From Pseudomonas frederiksbergensis (GTDB taxonomy: Bacteria > Pseudomonadota > Gammaproteobacteria > Pseudomonadales > Pseudomonadaceae), in assembly GCF_000802155.2 (NCBI RefSeq), contig NZ_JQGJ02000003.1, forward strand, positions 124,001 through 188,000: a stretch of 64,000 nucleotides of DNA. Direction: 5' to 3'. The notes under the pieces were generated by a model. It saw nothing but the letters and a program-made list of their open reading frames with translations, searched no databases and was not told where the DNA came from. The stretch's first letter is position 1. Every line of letters begins with the position of its first letter. Made by a program: the position numbers and the translations under genes. Shown here one piece after another: positions 56,141 through 64,000 of the stretch.

Positions 56141-56605
56141 CGCGGTATCTCCTCACACAAAGCGGGTGATGGCCTCAGGCGGAGGCTCTTGTTATTGCCC
56201 ATCATTCTCTTGCGTGAGACGGGGCCTTTATCGGAATAGAGCAAATGCCATGCCTAAATTTGAATGGGCGTTCAATAACTCCTGAAAACGACATGCCGGC
56301 CTGTCTATATGAGGGGCCTGTCGAGGCTGGGTTCTAATTGCCATCAAGGGCGGCAGGCGCCTGCCAGGGCGGGCTGTGAGCAGATCGGTAGCACTTGTGG
56401 TAACTGGGCTGCGCCGTGTGCGCGACGGTTGTCACCGCAAGCGCGGGGACGAACGGTGGGGCGGCGTACAAAGGCGTGACCGACAAGTCACGTCTTATCT
56501 GTTTGCGACGCGCCAAAACGTGGCGAGTTTTTATAGCAGTGTGCATTTTACGAGCGGTTTTCGATCATTTTCATGGTGAGGGGATTTATCCCCCTCGCCA
56601 CAAAA
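56141..56605. promoter_or_regulatory. gbdR upstream region and REP after sdaB
   Basis: About 460 bp without a supported gene. It holds the perfect palindrome GGCAGGCGCCTGCC (56352-56365), whose core GCAGGCGCCTGC also occurs in the gbcA-gbcB control region at 27186-27197. A REP-type hairpin (GTGAGGGGATTTATCCCCCTCGCCAC) occupies 56576-56601, next to the 3' end of sdaB. Promoter consensus not evident. Confidence 0.5.
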
Positions 56606-57982
56606 TCAGCACTCCACCGCACTGACCGCCAAGCCGCCCCGTGATGTCTCTTTATATTTGTCGTGCATGTCGGCGCCGGTATCGCGCATGGTGCGGATTA
56701 CCCGATCCAGGGAAATAAAATGCTGGCCATCACCGCGAAGGGCCATCTGCGCAGCGTTGATGGCTTTCACTGCCGCGATGGCATTGCGCTCGATACACGG
56801 CACCTGGACCAGGCCGCCCACCGGGTCGCAGGTCAGGCCGAGGTTGTGCTCCAGGCCGATTTCCGCCGCGTTGCACAGTTGTTCCGGCGTGGCCCCGAGG
56901 ATTTCCGCCAGGCCCGCCGCCGCCATGGCGCAAGCCGAGCCGACTTCGCCCTGGCAGCCCACTTCCGCGCCGGAGATCGAAGCGTTCTTCTTGCACAGGA
57001 TCCCCACCGCTGCGGCGCCGAGGAAGTAATCCACGACATTGGCGTCGGTCACCGCTTCGCTGAATTTCATGAAGTAGTGCAGCACCGCCGGAATGATCCC
57101 CGCCGCACCGTTGGTCGGCGCCGTGACCATGCGCCCACCGGCGGCGTTCTCCTCGTTGACGGCCAGGGCAAACAGGTTGACCCACTCCATCGCACTCAGG
57201 GTCGAGCCGATCACGTTCGGTTTGTTCAGCTCTTGCAGGCTGCGATGCAACTTCGCCGCACGCCGACGGACATTCAAGCCGCCGGGCAGGATGCCCTCGT
57301 GCTTGAGGCCCTGTTCGACGCAGTCCTGCATGGCCCGCCAGAGTTTCATCAAGCCGCTGCGAATCTCTTCTTCCGAACGCCAAACCTTCTCGTTGGCCAT
57401 CATCAATTCAGCCACCCGCAGGTTGTGCGTGCGACACAGCGTGAGCAGTTCTTCGGCGCTGGAAAAATCATAAGGTAATTCGGTGGCGTCCAGATCCACC
57501 ACGCCACTGGAGGCTTGGGCCTGGTCGACGACAAAACCGCCACCGACGGAATAGTAGGTATCGCGATGCAATTCGCCGCTTTCACCTTCGGCCACCAGCG
57601 TCATCGCGTTGGGGTGGAATGGCAGGTTTTCGTCAATCAGGCGCATGTCGCGGTCCCAGACGAAAGGCACCGGCAGGCGGCCGTCGAGCAAGAGGGTCTG
57701 GGTTTCGCGCAGCAACTGGATGCGCGTGACGATCTGCGACGGGTCAATCGCGTCGGGCCACTCGCTCATCAAACCCATGATCACCGCGTTGTCGCTGCCG
57801 TGACCGATGCCAGTGGCCGACAACGAACCGAACAGTTGCACCTCGACCCGACGCACATCGTGCAGCAGCGCCTTGGCCCTCAGCGCTTCGACAAACAGCG
57901 CCGCTGCGCGCATGGGTCCCACGGTGTGGGAACTGGACGGGCCGATACCAATCTTGAACAGGTCGAACACGCTGATGGCCAT
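56606..57982 (-). CDS. sdaB: L-serine dehydratase, [4Fe-4S] type
   Basis: Single-chain L-serine deaminase of 458 residues giving pyruvate and ammonia. N-terminal beta domain ([24 protein letters not shown]) and C-terminal alpha domain with the iron-sulfur cysteines ([44 protein letters not shown]). It completes the route betaine to glycine to serine to pyruvate. It is divergent from cbcX. Confidence 0.96.
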   Translation of the reverse strand: MAISVFDLFKIGIGPSSSHTVGPMRAAALFVEALRAKALLHDVRRVEVQLFGSLSATGIGHGSDNAVIMGLMSEWPDAIDPSQIVTRIQLLRETQTLLLDGRLPVPFVWDRDMRLIDENLPFHPNAMTLVAEGESGELHRDTYYSVGGGFVVDQAQASSGVVDLDATELPYDFSSAEELLTLCRTHNLRVAELMMANEKVWRSEEEIRSGLMKLWRAMQDCVEQGLKHEGILPGGLNVRRRAAKLHRSLQELNKPNVIGSTLSAMEWVNLFALAVNEENAAGGRMVTAPTNGAAGIIPAVLHYFMKFSEAVTDANVVDYFLGAAAVGILCKKNASISGAEVGCQGEVGSACAMAAAGLAEILGATPEQLCNAAEIGLEHNLGLTCDPVGGLVQVPCIERNAIAAVKAINAAQMALRGDGQHFISLDRVIRTMRDTGADMHDKYKETSRGGLAVSAVEC

Positions 57983-58415
57983 TGCCTTGACTCTCCAGAA
58001 CGGTCACTTCCGGGCGCAGGAGCGCCCGGTGGCGCAGCTGCTACGCTCAACGCCGGGATGGCCGCATCATCGGGCTTTTGCCTTCGGTTTCAACGTCTGA
58101 CACCGACGCAATCATGCCCAGCAACGCCGCGTTCCTTTCGCCCAGGTTTTACGACGTTTTTTGCGTCTCAGAAGCCAGTCGAGGGCTGAAAAAATCTGTA
58201 AACGACGTCACCAACACTGGATGCGACCCTCCCTGTACTGGATACGACGCGCCCTGTAGGCGTCAGATTTGCACTGGTACATGATCGGTTACGGCTCGTT
58301 TGCAAGGCCGCGTGCCACGAAGAGTGCCCACGCGCCACCAACCGCAACTCAAGAAAAGCAAAAAAGCGCGGTTGTCCCGACCGGACACTGCCGATAAAAC
58401 ACCAGGAGTCCACCC
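57983..58415. promoter_or_regulatory. sdaB-cbcX divergent region
   Basis: Gap of 433 bp without a supported gene. The main visible feature is a tandem 21-bp direct repeat at 58216-58257, listed separately. The cbcX start is preceded by CAGGAG. No terminator or REP seen here. Confidence 0.5.
58216..58257 (+). promoter_or_regulatory. 21-bp direct repeat upstream of cbcX (candidate GbdR site)
   Basis: ACTGGATGCGACCCTCCCTGT (58216-58236) is directly followed by ACTGGATACGACGCGCCCTGT (58237-58257), 17 of 21 bases identical. Spacing of two helix turns in direct orientation fits an AraC-family activator such as GbdR, which controls cbcXWV in P. aeruginosa. The site is about 160 bp before the cbcX start. 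Confidence 0.65.
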
Positions 58416-59363
58416 ATGAAAGGTTCCACGCCGTTGTTGTTGGCCGCCATGCTGAGTCTTCCAATGCTGGCCAACGCTGCAGAACCCGCACAATGCAGTA
58501 CCGTCAACTTCTCCGATGTCGGCTGGACCGACATCACCGTGACCACCGCGACCACCAGCGTCGTACTCGACGCCCTCGGCTACAAGACCAAGACCACGAT
58601 GATTTCCGTGCCGGTGACCTACAAGTCCCTGGCTGATGGCAAGAACATGGACGTGTTCCTCGGCAACTGGATGCCGACCATGGAAAACGACATCAAGGCC
58701 TATCGCGAAGCCGGCACCGTGGAAACCGTGCGCGCCAACCTCGAAAACGCCAAGTACACCCTGGCGGTTCCCGAAGAGCTCTACAACAAAGGCCTCAAGG
58801 ATTTTGCCGACATCGCCAAGTTCAAGAAGGAACTCGACGGCAAGATCTACGGCATCGAGCCGGGCAACGACGGCAACCGCTTGATCCAGAGCATGATCGA
58901 CAAGAATGCCTTCGGCCTCAAGGACGCTGGCTTCAAGGTCGTCGAGTCGAGCGAAGCCGGCATGCTGTCGCAAGTCGATCGCGCCCAGCGTCGCAATACC
59001 GCCGTGGTGTTCCTGGGCTGGGAACCGCATCCGATGAACACCCGCTTCAAGATGAAATACCTCACCGGTGGCGATGAGTTCTTCGGCCCGAACTTCGGCC
59101 AGGCGACCATCTACACCAACACCCGCAAAGGCTACGCCCAGGAATGCAGCAACGTCGGCCAGCTGTTGAAAAACCTGGTCTTCACCCTGGACATGGAAAG
59201 TACGCTGATGGGCAACGTGCTGGACGACAAGATGAAGCCAGAGGCGGCCGCCAAGGCCTGGCTGAAGAAAAACCCACAGGTGCTCGATACCTGGCTGGCC
59301 GGTGTTACCACCATTGACGGTAAACCTGGCCTGGAGGCCGTGAAAGCCAAGCTCGCGCAGTAA
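58416..59363 (+). CDS. cbcX: Choline/betaine/carnitine periplasmic binding protein
   Basis: Substrate-binding protein of 315 residues with a signal peptide (MKGSTPLLLAAMLSLPMLANA). Aromatic ligand-box residues are in VGWTDI, GNWMPTM and LGWEPHPMN. Mature sequence is close to CaiX, so the two are paralogues. It is first in cbcX-cbcW-cbcV, an OpuA-like ABC importer for choline and its derivatives. Confidence 0.94.
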   Translation: MKGSTPLLLAAMLSLPMLANAAEPAQCSTVNFSDVGWTDITVTTATTSVVLDALGYKTKTTMISVPVTYKSLADGKNMDVFLGNWMPTMENDIKAYREAGTVETVRANLENAKYTLAVPEELYNKGLKDFADIAKFKKELDGKIYGIEPGNDGNRLIQSMIDKNAFGLKDAGFKVVESSEAGMLSQVDRAQRRNTAVVFLGWEPHPMNTRFKMKYLTGGDEFFGPNFGQATIYTNTRKGYAQECSNVGQLLKNLVFTLDMESTLMGNVLDDKMKPEAAAKAWLKKNPQVLDTWLAGVTTIDGKPGLEAVKAKLAQ

Positions 59364-59429
59364 AAAGCTTATGCCGGGCGGGTTCGCTCGCCCGGGCTGT
59401 TTATTCCTTGCATGCGGACGTTCACTACC

Positions 59430-60275
59430 ATGCTTATTGATCAGAAAATACCCTTGGGCCAGTACATCGCGGGCTTTGTCGAATGGTTGACGCAAAACGG
59501 CGCCAACACCTTCGACGCAATCGCGATGTTCCTGGAAACGATGATTCACGGCGTGACGTTTGCGCTGACCTGGTTCAATCCACTGGTGCTTATCGGCCTC
59601 ATCGCGCTACTGGCGCATTTCATCCAGCGCAAATGGGGCCTGACCGTTTTCGTCATCGCGTCCTTCTTGTTGATCCTCAATCTGGGTTACTGGCAAGAGA
59701 CCATGGAAACTCTCGCCCAGGTGCTGTTCGCGACCCTGGTCTGCGTCTTGATCGGCGTGCCGCTGGGCATTGTTGCCGCGCACAAGCCGATGTTCTACAC
59801 GATGATGCGTCCGGTACTCGATCTGATGCAGACGGTACCGACCTTCGTCTACCTCATTCCTACCCTGACCCTTTTCGGTCTGGGTGTGGTCCCGGGCCTG
59901 ATTTCCACGGTGGTGTTCGCAATTGCCGCGCCCATCCGCCTGACCTACCTGGGCATCCGCGACGTTCCGGACGAACTGATGGACGCCGGCAAAGCCTTCG
60001 GCTGTTCCCGTCGCCAGCTCCTGTCGCGCATCGAATTGCCGCACGCCATGCCAAGCATCGCCGCAGGCATCACCCAATGCATCATGTTGTCGTTGTCGAT
60101 GGTGGTGATCGCGGCGCTGGTCGGTGCCGACGGGCTGGGTAAACCCGTGGTCAACGCACTGAACACCGCTGATATCGCCCTGGGCTTCGAAGCTGGCCTG
60201 GCGATCGTATTGCTGGCGATCATGCTCGACCGAATCTGCAAACAACCCGACGCCAAAGTAGGGGGTGACGCATGA
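59430..60275 (+). CDS. cbcW: Choline/betaine ABC transporter permease
   Basis: Inner-membrane permease of 281 residues with about six spans and the BPD_transp_1 EAA-type loop (DAGKAFGCSRRQLLSRIELPHAMPSIAAG), which docks the ATPase. It overlaps cbcV by 4 bp. The start MLIDQKIPLGQY was preferred to a longer frame because it matches ProW/OpuAB-type starts. It serves CbcX and, by analogy, CaiX. Confidence 0.94.
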   Translation: MLIDQKIPLGQYIAGFVEWLTQNGANTFDAIAMFLETMIHGVTFALTWFNPLVLIGLIALLAHFIQRKWGLTVFVIASFLLILNLGYWQETMETLAQVLFATLVCVLIGVPLGIVAAHKPMFYTMMRPVLDLMQTVPTFVYLIPTLTLFGLGVVPGLISTVVFAIAAPIRLTYLGIRDVPDELMDAGKAFGCSRRQLLSRIELPHAMPSIAAGITQCIMLSLSMVVIAALVGADGLGKPVVNALNTADIALGFEAGLAIVLLAIMLDRICKQPDAKVGGDA

Positions 60276-61450
60276 GCATAATTCGCTTTGAAGACGTTGA
60301 CGTGATCTTCGCCCGGGACCCTCGCGAGGCCCTGAAGCTGCTTGACAAGGGCATGACCCGCAACGAAATCCTGAAGAAGACCGGGCAGATCGTCGGCGTG
60401 GAAAAGGCCAGCCTCGACATTGAAAAAGGCGAGATCTGTGTGCTGATGGGCCTGTCCGGCTCCGGCAAATCCAGCCTGCTGCGCTGCATCAACGGCTTGA
60501 ACACGGTGAGCCGCGGCAAACTGTTCGTCGAGCACGAAGGCCGGCAGATCGACATCGCCTCCTGCACCCCCGCCGAACTGAAGATGATGCGCACCAAGCG
60601 CATCGCCATGGTGTTCCAGAAGTTCGCCCTGATGCCTTGGCTGACGGTGCGCGAGAACATCAGCTTCGGCCTGGAAATGCAGGGCCGGCCGGAGAAGGAA
60701 CGCAAGAAGCTGGTGGACGAGAAACTTGAGCTGGTGGGCCTGACCCAGTGGCGCAACAAGAAACCCGACGAGCTGTCCGGCGGTATGCAACAACGCGTCG
60801 GCCTGGCCCGCGCCCTGGCGATGGACGCCGACATCCTGCTGATGGACGAACCGTTCTCGGCCCTCGATCCGTTGATCCGCCAAGGCCTGCAGGACGAACT
60901 GCTGGAGCTGCAGCGCAAGCTGAGCAAGACCATCGTGTTCGTCAGCCACGACCTGGACGAGGCCCTGAAACTGGGCAGCCGCATCGCCATCATGAAAGAC
61001 GGGCGCATCATCCAGTACAGCAAGCCGGAACAAATCGTACTGAACCCGGCGGACGACTATGTGCGCACCTTCGTCGCCCATACCAACCCGCTCAACGTGC
61101 TCTGCGGTCGCAGCCTGATGCGCACCCTGGATAACTGCAAGCGCATCAACGGTTCGGTGTGCCTGGACCCGGGCGGTGACTCCTGGCTCGACCTGGCCGA
61201 AGGCAACACCATCAAGGGCGCCCGGCAGAACGGCGCCGCGCTGGACCTGCAAAACTGGGCGCCGGGGCAATCCGTCGAAGGCCTGGGCCGTTTCCCGACC
61301 TTGGTCGACTCCAGCATCGGCATGCGCGACGCCTTGCAGATCCGCTACCAGACCGGCAACAAACTGGTGCTCCACGATAACCAGAAAGTGGTCGGGATCC
61401 TGGGTGACAGCGAGCTGTATCACGCGTTGCTCGGCAAGAACCTGGGCTGA
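60272..61450 (+). CDS. cbcV: Choline/betaine ABC transporter ATPase
   Basis: ATPase of 392 residues: Walker A GLSGSGKSS (60-68), Q-loop in MVFQKFALMPW, signature LSGGMQQRVGLARAL and Walker B ILLMDEPFSALD. The C-terminal 110 residues form an OpuAA/ProV-type regulatory tail without obvious CBS repeats. ATGA overlap with cbcW. A good terminator follows at 61466. Confidence 0.95.
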   Translation: MSIIRFEDVDVIFARDPREALKLLDKGMTRNEILKKTGQIVGVEKASLDIEKGEICVLMGLSGSGKSSLLRCINGLNTVSRGKLFVEHEGRQIDIASCTPAELKMMRTKRIAMVFQKFALMPWLTVRENISFGLEMQGRPEKERKKLVDEKLELVGLTQWRNKKPDELSGGMQQRVGLARALAMDADILLMDEPFSALDPLIRQGLQDELLELQRKLSKTIVFVSHDLDEALKLGSRIAIMKDGRIIQYSKPEQIVLNPADDYVRTFVAHTNPLNVLCGRSLMRTLDNCKRINGSVCLDPGGDSWLDLAEGNTIKGARQNGAALDLQNWAPGQSVEGLGRFPTLVDSSIGMRDALQIRYQTGNKLVLHDNQKVVGILGDSELYHALLGKNLG

Positions 61451-61465
61451 GCCCTCGCAAACAAG

Positions 61466-61497
61466 AACGCCGCGAGATGATCGCGGCGTTTTTGTTT
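61466..61497 (+). terminator. Rho-independent terminator of cbcXWV
   Basis: AACGCCGCGA and TCGCGGCGTT form a perfect 10-bp stem with a GATGA loop, followed by TTTGTTT. Confidence 0.92.
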
Positions 61498-61634
61498 GGG
61501 GTGCCAACTGCTGACAAGCCTTCCAGCCATCAGGCGCATTTGGCCTACATGCCAACCGACGAGTGTTATAAAGACATCCCCAAAAGTCCTCGCCCCGGCA
61601 AATAGCGACGACTTGTCATAGAACTTATTTTTTG

Positions 61635-61654
61635 TTGATTGAACGTTCAATCAA
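61635..61654. promoter_or_regulatory. BetI operator
   Basis: Perfect 20-bp palindrome TTGATTGAACGTTCAATCAA, 70 bp before betI. It matches the known BetI operator type of enterics and pseudomonads (core TTGAACGTTCAA). BetI bound here would repress betIB(A) until choline is present. Confidence 0.9.
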
Positions 61655-61724
61655 AACAAAATAGACTGGCTTTCGTTCCGGCAGACGACATTCGTGCGCC
61701 GGATGGCCTAAGGAGATGTGCTAG

Positions 61725-62345
61725 ATGCCCAAGGTCGGTATGCAACCCATCCGCCGCCAGCAATTGATCGAAGCCACTTTGCAGGCCGTCGATCAGGTCG
61801 GAATGGGGGACGCCAGCATTGCGCTGATCGCCCGTTTGGCCGGAGTTTCGAACGGCATCATCAGTCACTACTTTCAGGACAAGAACGGCCTGATCGCGGC
61901 TACGGCCCAGTACCTGATGACTGTCCTGAGCGAGAACGTCACCGCGCGTCGTCAAGCGCTGACGGACTCGAGCCCGCGAGCTCACCTGAAGGTGATCATC
62001 GAAGGCAACTTCGACGCCAGCCAGGTCAACGGCCCGGCAATGAAAACCTGGCTGGCCTTCTGGGCCACCAGCATGCACCACCCGTCTTTGCACAGGTTGC
62101 AGCGGATCAACGATCACCGTCTGTATTCCAACCTGTGTTGCCAGTTCCGCCGCGTGTTGCCTGTCGACCAGGCGCGCAGTGCGGCTCGGGGCCTGGCCGC
62201 CCTGATTGACGGGTTGTGGCTGCGCGGCGCGCTGTCGGGAGACGCGTTCGATACCGCCCAGGCACACCAGATCGCTTACGAATACATGGATTTCCAATTG
62301 GCCAAGGCAGGGGCGCCAGAGCACACAGAACCGCTCGACGCCTGA
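61725..62345 (+). CDS. betI: BetI, choline-responsive repressor
   Basis: TetR-family repressor of 206 residues with the N-terminal HTH ([22 protein letters not shown]) and a ligand-binding C-terminal domain ([17 protein letters not shown]). AAGGAG stands before the ATG. It is first of betI-betB, with its operator 70 bp upstream. It senses choline and represses its own operon. Confidence 0.96.
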   Translation: MPKVGMQPIRRQQLIEATLQAVDQVGMGDASIALIARLAGVSNGIISHYFQDKNGLIAATAQYLMTVLSENVTARRQALTDSSPRAHLKVIIEGNFDASQVNGPAMKTWLAFWATSMHHPSLHRLQRINDHRLYSNLCCQFRRVLPVDQARSAARGLAALIDGLWLRGALSGDAFDTAQAHQIAYEYMDFQLAKAGAPEHTEPLDA

Positions 62346-62424
62346 ACCGCCACCGCAGCGCGTAGTCAGCTATGAACGACACGCTCGGTGGTCAGCCAAC
62401 CACTTATGCACTTGCGAGGACTTT

Positions 62425-63897
<1,473 letters not shown>

Positions 63898-63927
63898 TCT
63901 GACACCGAACCTGGGGCTGGGGCTTTT

Positions 63928-64000
63928 GTGGCGAGGGAGCTTGCTCCCGCTGTGCTGCGAAGCGGCCCCAACTTCAAGTCCCAGACCATTCAGACAGAAC
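63928..64000. repeat. REP element after betB, cut by the window edge
   Basis: GTGGCGAGGGAGCTTGCTCCCGC followed by GCTGCGAAGCGGCCC, the left half of a REPIN of the type seen at 33476 and 42153. The right half is outside the window. Confidence 0.75.

Noticed and set aside
56334..56546. 70-codon minus-strand frame upstream of gbdR
   Set aside because: No ribosome-binding site or domain; it covers the palindrome region and looks like chance.

Overview
The window is chromosomal DNA of a fluorescent pseudomonad (Pseudomonas fluorescens group). The reasons are the GC-rich codon use, the abundant REP/REPIN elements with the cores GTGGCGAGGGAGCTTGCTCC and GCGAGCAAGC, and the dense set of genes for choline, carnitine and glycine betaine breakdown in an arrangement known from Pseudomonas. 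No rRNA, tRNA, prophage, complete insertion sequence or CRISPR array was recognised.

Left part (1-14.7 kb). A siderophore surface-signalling set comes first: the 3' end of an ECF sigma factor, a FecR-type anti-sigma factor, a TonB receptor and a PepSY membrane protein, in the same order as foxI-foxR-foxA-foxB. A 59-residue membrane protein and a glutathione S-transferase follow. Next are creD-creC-creB, a retropepsin-like protease, a YihG-type acyltransferase, a DUF2780 protein, an unknown anchored protein and an AT-richer delta-60-repeat gene.

Catabolic core (14.7-28.8 kb). fdhA, purU, soxG, soxA, soxD, soxB and glyA form a minus-strand run that turns sarcosine into glycine, formaldehyde-level C1 units and serine. 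TraX, low-specificity threonine aldolase and the divergent gbcB/gbcA pair (glycine betaine demethylase) follow.

Accessory block (28.8-38.1 kb). Four minus-strand genes encode a PI-PLC-like secreted protein, a calcineurin-like phosphoesterase, a membrane di-haem cytochrome c and a 1152-residue GMC oxidoreductase-alpha/beta hydrolase fusion. Beside them is 1.1 kb of non-coding DNA with four diverged tandem units at 182, 182 and 160 bp spacing. Each unit starts with a perfect DnaA box (TTATCCACA), and two more TTATTCACA boxes lie inside. This array is the most unusual structure in the window.

Second catabolic part (38.1-63.9 kb). etfB, etfA, dgcB, dgcA, a DUF5943 gene and an M19-like dipeptidase homologue with altered metal ligands make up the dimethylglycine operon. 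A LprI-like protein, a DUF3010 protein and an AAA ATPase with a symmetrical 55-bp upstream palindrome follow. Then come the carnitine genes (cdhR, caiX, cdhC, cdhA, cdhB and a gamma-butyrobetaine hydroxylase), gbdR, sdaB, the cbcXWV transporter and betI-betB.

Taken together the genes describe one route: gamma-butyrobetaine to carnitine to glycine betaine; choline to betaine aldehyde to glycine betaine; then dimethylglycine, sarcosine, glycine, serine and pyruvate. Each demethylation has its own electron-transfer partner and the released C1 units have their own enzymes. Two GlxA/AraC-type activators (CdhR, GbdR) and one TetR repressor (BetI) are encoded beside their likely targets.
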